The position numbers and the translations under genes were made by a program. From positions 1 through 64,000 of the forward strand of contig JADKKR010000004.1 of assembly GCA_016720395.1 (NCBI GenBank): a stretch of 64,000 nt of DNA, written 5' to 3'. The DNA comes from Geobacteraceae bacterium (GTDB taxonomy: Bacteria; Desulfobacterota; Desulfuromonadia; Geobacterales; Pseudopelobacteraceae). This document shows positions 34,781 through 43,328 of this stretch, piece by piece. The notes under the pieces are model-generated. The model did not search any database. It saw only the letters and a list, made by a program, of their open reading frames with translations, and was not told the origin of the DNA. Each line of letters begins with the position of its first letter. Position 1 is the stretch's first letter.

Positions 34781-36075
34781 TACGGATACGACAGATAGAA
34801 CAGCAGCGACAGCCCCGCCAATACCCACAGGGCGGGCGGGACTTCTTTACGGCGACCGGCCACCGTCTTTAAAAGCGGATAAGAAAGTATTCCCGCTGTC
34901 ATGCCGACTCCGATGTTGAAAGTAAAGCTCATCAAAGTGATCGTAAGAAATGATGGAATCAGCTCGGTGTAGTCGTCAAAATCAAGTCTGGCAACCGGTT
35001 TTATCATGAAACTGCCGATAATGATCAAAACCGGGCCGTAAGCGTGAGCAGGCACAATGGTAAGAAGCGGGGCAAGAAACAGCGACAGTAGAAACAGCGC
35101 TGCCACTACCAGGGCGGTGAAACCGGTTTTGCCCCCCTCTTCTATGCCGGACGCAGATTCAATATATGCTCCGGTTGTGGTTGTGCCGAGAAGCGGCGCG
35201 ACAAGGTTAGAGACCGCATCCGCGAGCATGGGGCGTTCGATGTCGGGGAGATTGCCCTTGTCGTTCAGGAAACCTGCACGGGCGGAGAGCCCGATCAGGG
35301 TGCCGATCGTATCGACAAAGGCCATGACGAATACGATCAGAACCACCGGCAATGCCTTTGGTGAAAGCGCACCCGCAATGTCCAGTTGTCCGAAAACGGG
35401 CGCCAGGCTTGAAGGCAGTCCGGCGATCTGTCTTGGCAAAGGCGTGAGACCCATTAAAACGGAAATAGTTGTAACCGTTAGGATTCCTATAACAAGTGCC
35501 CCGCGCACGCGCCTGACGGTCAGCAAGGCCATAAGCCCAAAGCCGAATATGGCAAGAAGCACGCGGCTGTTACCGATATTTCCGAGAGAGACCGGCGCGC
35601 CCGGGACGCCAATATTGACGATGCCGACTTCATTCAGGCCGATAAAAGTCAGAAAAAAACCAATTCCCACGGCAAAGCTGTATTTCAGGTTCAGCGGTAT
35701 CGCATCAGCCAGCCAACCGCGAACTCTCAGGACGGTTAATACGGTGAAAAGAGCGCCCGCCAGAAAAATAGCGCCCAGTGCGGTCTGCCATGAATATCCC
35801 ATTACCTTGACCACCGTAAAGGCGATAAATGCGTTTTCACCCATGTAGGGGGCAATGGCAAATGGCCGTCTGGCGTAAACACCCATTACGAAAGTGCCGA
35901 AGGCTGCCGATATGATAGTGGCGGTCATGGAAGGGCCTTTGGGTATCCCGGCAGCCTCCATAATTGCCGGATTGACCACTATGATGTAGGCCATAGTCAG
36001 AAAGGTGGTCAATCCGGCCAGCAGTTCCTGCCGGTAACTGGTGCCGTGGCCGGCAAAGTCGAAATAGCGCTGCAT
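34774..36075 (-). CDS. NCS2 purine permease, AzgA type
   Basis: This 433-residue membrane protein has about 12-14 helices and begins 'FAGHGTSYRQELLAGLTTFLTMAYIIVVNP', a pattern of AzgA/PbuG adenine-guanine-hypoxanthine permeases. 'YMGENAFIAFTVV' (in place of the usual GMGLNA), 'FVDTIGTLIGLSARAG' and 'GTTTTGAYIESASGIEEGG' mark the substrate-site helices. It imports purines with protons. Upstream 'AAGGAG' precedes the ATG. Confidence 0.9.
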   Translation of the reverse strand: MQRYFDFAGHGTSYRQELLAGLTTFLTMAYIIVVNPAIMEAAGIPKGPSMTATIISAAFGTFVMGVYARRPFAIAPYMGENAFIAFTVVKVMGYSWQTALGAIFLAGALFTVLTVLRVRGWLADAIPLNLKYSFAVGIGFFLTFIGLNEVGIVNIGVPGAPVSLGNIGNSRVLLAIFGFGLMALLTVRRVRGALVIGILTVTTISVLMGLTPLPRQIAGLPSSLAPVFGQLDIAGALSPKALPVVLIVFVMAFVDTIGTLIGLSARAGFLNDKGNLPDIERPMLADAVSNLVAPLLGTTTTGAYIESASGIEEGGKTGFTALVVAALFLLSLFLAPLLTIVPAHAYGPVLIIIGSFMIKPVARLDFDDYTELIPSFLTITLMSFTFNIGVGMTAGILSYPLLKTVAGRRKEVPPALWVLAGLSLLFYLSYPYH

Positions 36076-36125
36076 GGTTCAGGTACTCCTTAAGGAGAAC
36101 AGCAGAAAATGAAGATTATTTGTAA

Positions 36126-37016
36126 CTATTCAGTAAAATACTCCGTCGTCGTCCTGACTGAATTGACCCCCACAGAAATGCCGCTGCCGTTCTGCTTTCT
36201 ACCGTGAACCACGAATTCACTGAGTCCGACATGATTGGAACTCCCCCAGTCGTAGGTGTACCCGAGTCTGGTCCAGGGATAGGGGGATGAAAGCGGATAG
36301 TTTCTGGCATTGGAGTAGATATAATCCTTGCGGTTATTGAACCAGCCGGTGTAGTTCATGAAAATGTTCCACCCGGGTCCTTCGGTAGCTCTTACCAGTT
36401 CCGTGGAGGTGAATGAGCGGAAGGGGTCGGCCGGAAAATCGGCCTGGCATTCGCGGTCGGTGATTTCCGGGTCCGGGCATGGGCGAAACATATCCTGCGG
36501 CGAAACCCATAGTTCAACCATGCTCCGCTCCTCCAAAGCGTATTCCGGCGGAACACCCAGCAACTGCGCTATACGGAGCGACTGGGGCATCGTGCCGAAG
36601 AAAAAAATTTTCAGCTCCGGAGCCACGGTTACCCAGAGATCCGCTTTCAGTGTGCAGTTTGATGAGAGAGGTTTGCATGCCGGGTCAACCGTGCCATCAT
36701 AATATTTTGCATCGCTGCTCCTGATCCATGACAGAGTCAGGACGCGGGAACCGGGCACCCCGTTCTCCCAGATCAGATCCCTGTTGTCGCTGATGATCGG
36801 AATCAGGGCCCGGGAGATTTCTGCGGGGTTAACGGTTCTGGTATCGTATGAGGCACTGGAGTACATGGTTTGGAGGGCCGCCGGAGTGGGTGGAGCAGGC
36901 GTCGTGTTTTCGCTGCCGCAACCGGCGAGAAGGAAAAACAGTTGTACGGCAGCCGCTATGAGTAGTGCAATTCTGGTACGCTCAACTGCAGTCGCTGAGA
37001 TTTGTGAAGTTTTCAT
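36126..37016 (-). CDS. Lipoprotein of unknown function
   Basis: This 296-residue lipoprotein has a signal ending 'FFLLAGC' followed by a Pro/Thr linker. I do not recognise a domain. It has several cysteines ('PACKPLSSNCTLKADLW', 'FRPCPDPEITDRECQADF') that probably form disulfides and many aromatic residues, fitting a folded extracytoplasmic protein. The start at 37016 follows 'AGGAGGAACAGG'. The last codons overlap 'ACTGAATAGTTAC', which is also the terminal repeat of the small element at 44234-44316. Confidence 0.7.
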   Translation of the reverse strand: MKTSQISATAVERTRIALLIAAAVQLFFLLAGCGSENTTPAPPTPAALQTMYSSASYDTRTVNPAEISRALIPIISDNRDLIWENGVPGSRVLTLSWIRSSDAKYYDGTVDPACKPLSSNCTLKADLWVTVAPELKIFFFGTMPQSLRIAQLLGVPPEYALEERSMVELWVSPQDMFRPCPDPEITDRECQADFPADPFRSFTSTELVRATEGPGWNIFMNYTGWFNNRKDYIYSNARNYPLSSPYPWTRLGYTYDWGSSNHVGLSEFVVHGRKQNGSGISVGVNSVRTTTEYFTE

Positions 37017-37043
37017 CCTGTTCCTCCTCACTTTCTCAAAGTA

Positions 37044-37886
37044 TCATCCCAGCTCAAAGCTGGTGATACCGTAGATAGTATCAAGCGGCAGGTCGGGCGG
37101 CGTACCACGGTAGATCCGGGCGGTCTCGAACACCCTGCTCATGCCATGCCGCTCCACAAGCTCAATAGCGGCAGGGTTGCAGAGCGGAATATCGAGAAAA
37201 ACCGGTTCGCCTTCTGCGAACGATGCGAGTGATGTGAACAGCTCTTCGGCGATGTCTGGTGTGTCGGCAAAAAGCGGAGCGATCTTGAAACCACGACCGC
37301 AGGGACGGACGACACCGTAACCGGTGAGGCGATCCCCCAATATAACTCCCCGCGAGTGACTGCCGGGACGGCTGATCCAGCTTTTCAGGAATACTCCGCG
37401 TGGAGCCGGGAAAAAACGGCGGTCATAGAGCTCAAGTTCCGCGAACGACACCTCTGCCAAGTCAATAGCGTGTGACTTCGGAGCCCTGCTGCCGATCCCC
37501 TCGTAGCGTGCGTTGTTGTGGGCGATGCGGAAACCGCTCAGGGCGTATTTGTCCAGCATGTTCACCACACCATCGGCGCCAATGGTCCGGGCACCCATGT
37601 AGGTCATGGCCGCGTCCCAGAGCGCCATGCCAATGCCGTGATGACGCTGATCAGCCCGCACGATGTAAAGTCCCATGAAGCCGAAGCTGTTGTCATAGGC
37701 TACCGCTGAGATGCAGCCGGCCGGTTTGCCGGCCACCTCAGCCAGGAAAAAACCGTTCGGGTCGGCGGCAAAAAAGGGTTCCGCGTCGTGGAGCCCCGGA
37801 TTCCAAGCCTCCTGAGCCGCCCAGGAGACGGCTATCTCAATATCATCAGGTCTCATTCTCCGGACAGTAACGTCAGGTGCATTCAC
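37044..37886 (-). CDS. GNAT N-acetyltransferase with C-terminal YitH-like domain
   Basis: This 280-residue protein has an N-terminal GNAT fold (residues 5-130) with acetyl-CoA loop 'VRADQRHHGIGMALWDAAM', then a second GNAT-like half (from about 155, 'FPAPRGVFLKSWISRPGSHS') as in YitH/HsqB proteins. Substrate unknown. It starts at GTG with 'AAAGGAG' upstream and is followed 27 bases later by the unknown lipoprotein. Confidence 0.85.
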   Translation of the reverse strand: MNAPDVTVRRMRPDDIEIAVSWAAQEAWNPGLHDAEPFFAADPNGFFLAEVAGKPAGCISAVAYDNSFGFMGLYIVRADQRHHGIGMALWDAAMTYMGARTIGADGVVNMLDKYALSGFRIAHNNARYEGIGSRAPKSHAIDLAEVSFAELELYDRRFFPAPRGVFLKSWISRPGSHSRGVILGDRLTGYGVVRPCGRGFKIAPLFADTPDIAEELFTSLASFAEGEPVFLDIPLCNPAAIELVERHGMSRVFETARIYRGTPPDLPLDTIYGITSFELG

Positions 37887-38021
37887 GGCACACTCCTTTC
37901 GTTGTTATTCTGAATTACGTTGTAAGTTTAGAGGTATCGCTGGTATCAGTGTTTTCTCAAACAGCAGCCGATTTAGAATCTGTCGTCTTTTTTTGTCGCC
38001 CTCGGCTGGGATATGCCACAC

Positions 38022-39248
38022 TTACTGTCTCGGAAGTGTCGCTCCATAACCGGCGATTTTTCTGGCCTCCGTCATAATCTCGACCATCAGTGGAACCGGC
38101 CTGGCCAGATCACTGAAGTCCGTATATGAAAGCACCACGACGGCAGCAACATCATCCAACGGGTTGTACACAACAATGTTCAGATATCCGGGATGCGCTC
38201 CGTTGTGACCTATGCCCATCGGAGTAACCGCGACGCCCAGTGCATATGCATTCGACAGGTTAGCTGCCGGGACTGTGGTCATCCGTGTGATCTGTTCTTT
38301 TGTCAGCGGTCCCTGCCCGGAAATCAGCATACGCATCCAGCGTGCAGCGTCTGCCGGGGTAGAGATAACGTTTCCTTCACCAACGTTCGGCGACATATTG
38401 TCCTCTGTTACGTCGATAAAACCTGTTGTCGACTCCTGACGGCTGTAGCCTTTCAGGTACGGTGAAGGAAGGGTCCTGTCGTTGGAGTTCCAGGGGGCAA
38501 AAGTATGTGTCAGCCCCATTGGACCGAAAAAGTTATCCGCAATAAAGCGGTCATAGCTATTGCCGGATACCCGTTCAATGATTTTTGCCAGAAGAGTATA
38601 ACCTGTGTTGCTGTAGTGGTGAGCTGTCCCGGGCGCCCAATAGGAAAGCTCATTTAACGAGTTGACCCCGGCAAGTTCGTCGAAATTGAACTGGTGGAGT
38701 GGATCTTTCAACGTATTCATAATGTAGTTGAGATAATAATCACCTGCATACGGCACATTTTTATCCGCTGGCACCAGATCGTTGGAAACATCGAAAACAC
38801 CGGCCAGATGTGACAAGAGCTGCCGAATGGTGATCAAATTCTTGTACGGGAGGCGGTAGTCGGGTGAATCAGGCAGATAGGGTATAGCTGTACCCGGTAT
38901 CAGTGAGGTGACAGTATCGTCAATTTTGAGCTTCCCCTGCTGATCGAGCAGCATAATCGCTGCTGCGGTAAAAGTCTTTGTGACGCTGGCAATGCGGTAA
39001 TGTGTGTTAGCGCCTGAACCGGCAGGCACGTTGGCTGAAGCCGTCCATGTGCCGCTCGGCGTCAGAAGATGCAGTAATAAGCCGGCATTTTCAGGCATTA
39101 TATTCGCCGATTTATACGCAGAAAACTTACTGTTCACCATCTCCTGAATTTTCAACTGCACAGTGTCGGTGGGAGTTTGGCTGCTACCGCAGGCGGACAG
39201 CATGGTTGCAAACATGACGACAAAAAAGGTTTTACCTGTCAGTCTCAT
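38022..39248 (-). CDS. Class C beta-lactamase-like serine hydrolase lipoprotein
   Basis: This 408-residue lipoprotein has a signal ending 'ATMLSAC' and the serine-hydrolase motifs 'ASVTKTFTAAAIM' (SxxK), 'HHYSNTGYTLLAKII' (YxN) and a C-terminal 'GHNGAHPGY' (HxG box). It belongs to the beta-lactamase/D-aminopeptidase/esterase superfamily; an esterase or peptidase role is as likely as beta-lactam hydrolysis. It probably acts in the periplasm. Confidence 0.87.
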   Translation of the reverse strand: MRLTGKTFFVVMFATMLSACGSSQTPTDTVQLKIQEMVNSKFSAYKSANIMPENAGLLLHLLTPSGTWTASANVPAGSGANTHYRIASVTKTFTAAAIMLLDQQGKLKIDDTVTSLIPGTAIPYLPDSPDYRLPYKNLITIRQLLSHLAGVFDVSNDLVPADKNVPYAGDYYLNYIMNTLKDPLHQFNFDELAGVNSLNELSYWAPGTAHHYSNTGYTLLAKIIERVSGNSYDRFIADNFFGPMGLTHTFAPWNSNDRTLPSPYLKGYSRQESTTGFIDVTEDNMSPNVGEGNVISTPADAARWMRMLISGQGPLTKEQITRMTTVPAANLSNAYALGVAVTPMGIGHNGAHPGYLNIVVYNPLDDVAAVVVLSYTDFSDLARPVPLMVEIMTEARKIAGYGATLPRQ

Positions 39249-39397
39249 TTTAGCCTCTCCAATTCAGGTAGTTGGGTAGAATTGCCCTCTTCAACAGAGG
39301 ACTCATTGAGCACGACTTTGGTACCCCACAGAAAACCGGAAATAAACGAGCGGTTCAAAATATTCCGGTATGACGATGTTCCGGATTTTATATACCG

Positions 39398-40579
39398 TCA
39401 GTGAAAGTATGGTTTCAGATCAATCTCGTTCCAGCCGGAAAATTCCCGCACCTTGAGCCAGATCTTCAGCTGTCCCGGATGCGCCACAACGGAATAGATA
39501 GTTCTACCCTCTGGCCCTCCGGGGTAGGTCGCCCCCCCCTGCGGGATGGTCGTATCGAAAATCTGCATCATCTTTTGAGGGGTTATGACCCCCTTGTTCT
39601 GTTCACCCAGATTAAGCAGGTTGGTGCGCCTGGTATAGGTATAGGTGTCCCCTTCCTGGCTTGCCGAGGCAATATAGGGGACCTTGCTGCCCCAGGATGG
39701 ATCGATAAAGTCGTTGGTGGCTGAAATGAGACCATTGCCGTCCCGCCGCGCCACTCCGAAGGTTGCCCATTCATAGATGCTGGCATGATCCGGAAAGGAG
39801 GCATTCATAATAATTCCACCCTGGGCAAGGGTGCTTTTGAACCATTGATCCGTCTCCGCGCTGGTGGTGTTCCTGAACAGGCTCTCCAGCAGGGCGTTGT
39901 TGCTGTTTTGCCTCTCCATGGCAAAGTTGCCATCCGATAGCTGTCCGTTCTGTAGCTCAAGAAACAGGCCCTTGCTGTTGATGGCGGTCTGATAGAACAG
40001 CCCGCCGATCATGTCGATATTGGCCACCGACGCGGGAAAACCCATCGGATTGAAGACCACCACATTGAAATATTTGGCAAACCTGCCGAAATTTGAGGCG
40101 GGCAGATCGAGATTCCTTCCCACAACCACTGAACGGTCCGGCGTATAGTCACCCCAGGCCGAGAGGCTGCTGCAGCCGGTTTCGTAGATAAGGGGGACGA
40201 TGCCTGCCATGATGCAGGTTTTTTCCTGCCCCAGGCCGTTTGTCTCGGCGGTGCCGTCAAGGTAATCCTTGAAAATCTGCGGAAACTCCGTATACCCCTG
40301 AAGAGCAGATGATTTTATATCCTCATATTTCCAACCTTTTTCTAAGATTAAAAAATCTTCCACCACCTCCTTGTAAAACTGACGGACCTGCGGTCCGAGC
40401 AGCAGGCCGTACTGCCTGCCCATCTGTTTGAAGGTACCGGTCAATTCGGCCACCTGAACCTGGCCTCCGGCAATTTTGTGCAGTCTGCCGCCTTCAAACG
40501 TGTCCCCGCCCGATGAGCCGCAGGAAACAAGTAACAACTGTGTCGTGATCAACATCAGCAAAAGAAATACCCTTTTCAC
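39398..40579 (-). CDS. C45-family (acyltransferase/Ntn-hydrolase) lipoprotein
   Basis: This 393-residue lipoprotein has a signal ending 'TQLLLVSC' and resembles the C45 family of autoprocessing Ntn hydrolases: 'QMGRQYGLLLG', the nucleophile in 'IYETGCSSLSAWGDYTPD', 'VVVGRNLD' and 'GGLFYQTAINSKGLFLELQNG'. The Cys would become the new N-terminus after self-cleavage. Amide hydrolysis or acyl transfer is likely. It starts at GTG with 'AAGGAGGAG'. Confidence 0.82.
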   Translation of the reverse strand: MKRVFLLLMLITTQLLLVSCGSSGGDTFEGGRLHKIAGGQVQVAELTGTFKQMGRQYGLLLGPQVRQFYKEVVEDFLILEKGWKYEDIKSSALQGYTEFPQIFKDYLDGTAETNGLGQEKTCIMAGIVPLIYETGCSSLSAWGDYTPDRSVVVGRNLDLPASNFGRFAKYFNVVVFNPMGFPASVANIDMIGGLFYQTAINSKGLFLELQNGQLSDGNFAMERQNSNNALLESLFRNTTSAETDQWFKSTLAQGGIIMNASFPDHASIYEWATFGVARRDGNGLISATNDFIDPSWGSKVPYIASASQEGDTYTYTRRTNLLNLGEQNKGVITPQKMMQIFDTTIPQGGATYPGGPEGRTIYSVVAHPGQLKIWLKVREFSGWNEIDLKPYFH

Positions 40580-40615
40580 TAGCTCCTCCTTGAGGTGTTG
40601 GTTTGGATTAGGCTC

Positions 40616-40742
40616 TCATGCGGCAAGAAACTCCCTCACGACCGACAGATACTCTTCCGGCTGCTCCAGGTGGTGGTTATGGGAGGCATTTTCAAAGATC
40701 TGCATCCTGGCGCCCGGAATAAGCTGCTGGAATTTTTGAACT
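40616..40742 (-). pseudogene. C-terminal end of an alpha/beta hydrolase, cut by the G/C-only block
   Basis: The last 40 codons read 'FQQLIPGARMQIFENASHN' then 'HHLEQPEEYLSVVREFLA', a standard alpha/beta-hydrolase ending with the catalytic His in 'ASHNHHLE'. Upstream the frame enters the G/C-only block at once. The rest of the gene is not in the window. Confidence 0.7.
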
Positions 40743-41031
40743 GGCCCCCGGGCCCCCCCCCCGCGCCCCCCCCCGGGGCCCCCCCGCGGGGGCCCCGCCG
40801 GCCCCGGCCGGGCCCGGCCCGCCCCCGGGCCCCCCCGCCGGGGGACCCGGCGGCCCCCCCCGGCGGGGGACCCGGCCCCCCCCCCCGCGCCCGGGCGGGG
40901 GGCCCGCCCCGGGGGGGGGGGGGGGGGGGGGCCGCCGGGGGGGGGCCCCCGCGGCCCCGGGCCGCGGGGGCGCGCGCCCCCCGGCGCCGGGGGGGGCCCC
41001 GCCCCCCCCCCCGGCGCCCCCCGCCCCCCCC
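40743..41031. other. 289-base stretch composed almost only of G and C
   Basis: Apart from two A residues (40845, 40870) every base is G or C, with long mono-G and mono-C runs. Both flanks have ordinary composition and carry broken genes. This is not credible coding sequence; it looks like gap filling or base-calling failure. It is annotated so that the translated frames across it are not mistaken for proteins. Confidence 0.75.
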
Positions 41032-41216
41032 TTGCCGGCGTTGTTGCCGTCAGGGGCCTACCTGGCATAACCGGGGTGGTCAGTCATCTCGGCCTGCATG
41101 GCCTTCTCAAGCAGGCGTTTGGCCAGTTGCTTCAACAGGCCGTTCTCGCCTATCAGGTCTTCCGGTTTCTTCTAATCTTTGATCAGCTGGTCAAGCAGGT
41201 CTTCGGTAATGGCCAC
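41032..41216 (-). pseudogene. N-terminal remnant of an IS256-family transposase
   Basis: After a GTG with 'AGGAGGAA' upstream the frame reads 'VAITEDLLDQLIKD', a TAG, 'KKPEDLIGENGLLKQLAKRL', 'LEKAMQAEMTDHPGYAR' and another TAG, before the G/C block. This is the conserved N-terminus of IS256-type transposases, inactivated by two stops. About 350 codons are missing. The sequence between 41217 and about 41356, including 'GGGTGTACATCTTGA' at its far end, may be the element's left end, but no matching right end is visible. Confidence 0.75.
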
Positions 41217-41362
41217 GTCATTCCTCCTATGGAGTCTCGGACTTCTAACCCCAGGCGGCCATTTACACAATATGATGATTCCATTTCTGCCAAGATTTTT
41301 CAAATATCCGGGAAACTCTGGCAGATGTTATCGTACCTCATAGGGTGTACATCTTGATTCTT

Positions 41363-43069
41363 TTAATGCTCAAAATGCAGCGACACGCGTTGCCGGTGGT
41401 TCACAGTCTCTGTCTCAAAACGGTCGGCGTACTGACGGATGAGCAAGGCAGGAAGTTGCATGACCGCATTATCATCGTCAAGAAGCTGTTCCGGCGATGG
41501 TCTCTGATCTGAAGTGTTGAGCACCATCCCTGAATAGAGCACCGCAACATCAAGGTTATACTCGTCAAAACGGGCCTGGATATCAATGGTTCCAGACACC
41601 AGTTCCATCAGAATCAATGTCTCCAGCAATTCGTTGACCGCGGCATTAGCCCGTTGAATCACCTGACGGCGTGCACCCCAGGCGCCGCCACTGTTCTCGA
41701 AAAAGTTCCTGACTTCCTGAATATTGATAAGTTGAGGTTCAACACTGATGGTCGCATTTCGGGTCGTACCGATACGGAACAGCAGGTTCAAAATGATTGC
41801 GCAGATTGAAGCAACGGCAAAGGGGGAGCCGGCAATGCTGCTGAACCATTCCGGAAAATGCGTGATAAGCTCTGAAAACTGCATCACAGAGAGCCCCGCA
41901 ACTATTGAACCTCCAACCATAAAAACACGGCGGTTGTCCATCATTCTGGAGGTAATCAGCCCCATTCCCGAAGTGATCAGAAAGATAGCGGCGTAAACCA
42001 GTACAGCTCCGATTACCGGGGTCGGCATCCTGGACAGCAGCTTTGCAACCGGGGGCACAAATGCAGTTGCCAGCAACAGCATCGCCGTCATTAGCCCGAT
42101 TCGACGGGCCGTGGCACCTGTTGCTGATGAGAGGGCTATATGAGCGGAGGAAACCCCGGTTCCAAGAGTTCCCAGAACGCCTGCGACTGCGACGCCCATG
42201 CCGTCCGCCAGAATACCGCGACTGAGACTCCCCATATCCGGACGCACCCATTCAGACTGATTGATCTTCTGGCAGGTAACAATGCCGGCGACAGAATCCA
42301 GCGACGATACCAGCGCTGTCATAAGGAACGGGATCAGTAATGCCGATTGGAATTTCCATTCCGGCAGGCTTATGGTCGGCAACGACAGCAATCCGCTGTC
42401 CATAATGCTTCGAAGGCTTGCAGGCTCAATAATGCCAAGATAGAGCGACGCGGCATAGCCGCCTGCCAGTCCGATCAACACCGAATACAACCGGATATGC
42501 CCGGTCGGCCAGATACTCAGGGCAACAACAAGAGACAGGGTAACGGCAGCCACTGCAATACTGTTCGGATCGACATGCCCGTCGGCAGCCAGCCCCAACA
42601 GCCGTGGCAGCGCCGATCCGACCATGGAGATTCCAAGCATCAGAATTCCTACGCCACAGACTTCAGCGGGAAAAAGGTGTCGCAGATGGGGAATAAATCG
42701 TGAAAAAACGGCGCTGAAGATCCCGGCGATAAAAGTCATGCCGCATGCCAGTCCAATCCCGCCGATGCTGGCCGCCTGAATAGATACCGGCAGGTACACC
42801 GGGTTATTAATGTGCACCGCCAGATACCCGCTGCCGATGCCGCTCCGACCCAGACACTGCAAAAACGTGCCTGCAGCCATGGCCAGTATGGACGCCGTCA
42901 CAATTGCTTCGGCATCAGCTTGTGTCCCTGCTGACTCCCCAAGCAGCATCAGAGGGTACACAATAAAGACAAGCGCAAGAGTGGCGTGTTGAAACCCCAA
43001 TAACAGCATCGTTCTCAAAGGCGGGATTTCGTCGACCCCATAGATTATACCGACAGGTTTCTGCTCCAC
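41363..43069 (-). CDS. NCS2 xanthine/uracil-type permease fused to an RsbW-like domain
   Basis: Residues 1-440 form a nucleobase permease of the NCS2 family, about 12-14 helices ('LLLGFQHATLALVFIVYPLM', 'DSVAGIVTCQKINQ', 'GLGTLGTGVSS'-like segment, 'PTPVIGAVLVYAAIF'). About 120 extra residues follow. They resemble an RsbW/GHKL domain: 'VIQRANAAVNELLETLIL' at the N-box position, 'YNLDVAVLYSG' at the G1 strand and 'YADRFETETVNHRQRVSLHF' at the end. The usual Asn and Asp are absent. A GTG start with 'AAGGA' upstream lies 9 bases after a 45-codon gene. Substrate transport with signalling output is inferred. Confidence 0.82.
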   Translation of the reverse strand: MEQKPVGIIYGVDEIPPLRTMLLLGFQHATLALVFIVYPLMLLGESAGTQADAEAIVTASILAMAAGTFLQCLGRSGIGSGYLAVHINNPVYLPVSIQAASIGGIGLACGMTFIAGIFSAVFSRFIPHLRHLFPAEVCGVGILMLGISMVGSALPRLLGLAADGHVDPNSIAVAAVTLSLVVALSIWPTGHIRLYSVLIGLAGGYAASLYLGIIEPASLRSIMDSGLLSLPTISLPEWKFQSALLIPFLMTALVSSLDSVAGIVTCQKINQSEWVRPDMGSLSRGILADGMGVAVAGVLGTLGTGVSSAHIALSSATGATARRIGLMTAMLLLATAFVPPVAKLLSRMPTPVIGAVLVYAAIFLITSGMGLITSRMMDNRRVFMVGGSIVAGLSVMQFSELITHFPEWFSSIAGSPFAVASICAIILNLLFRIGTTRNATISVEPQLINIQEVRNFFENSGGAWGARRQVIQRANAAVNELLETLILMELVSGTIDIQARFDEYNLDVAVLYSGMVLNTSDQRPSPEQLLDDDNAVMQLPALLIRQYADRFETETVNHRQRVSLHFEH

Positions 43070-43078
43070 TTAGTGTCC

Positions 43079-43216
43079 TTACTTGCCGATTATTTCAAGG
43101 CTGTCACGGACAACATAATAATCACGATAGAATGCGGTGGCTTTCCATGCCGGACCGCTACCGGTTTCCTCAACAGCATAAAATCCGTAGAAACTGACTT
43201 TCTGATCTGAAGACAT
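43079..43216 (-). CDS. 45-residue small protein upstream of the NCS2 fusion gene
   Basis: A short frame with 'AGGAG' 8 bases before its ATG encodes 45 residues, beginning 'MSSDQKVSFYGFYAVEETG' and rich in aromatic residues. It ends 9 bases before the GTG of the permease fusion, so the two are probably co-expressed. No family recognised. It may be a small partner protein or a translational leader. Confidence 0.5.
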   Translation of the reverse strand: MSSDQKVSFYGFYAVEETGSGPAWKATAFYRDYYVVRDSLEIIGK

Positions 43217-43328
43217 GCATAAGCTCCTATAAACCATTACAGATGATCTCGCTAAAAGTCTTTTCCCCCTCCCCCGCCAGGGAGCGCATTACCCATCTGT
43301 ACTTCGTAACCCAGAACACCAATGACAT

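Noticed and set aside
40595..41182. Long frames on both strands full of Pro, Gly, Arg and Ala
   Set aside because: They exist only because the G/C-only block has no stop codons; composition is not credible.
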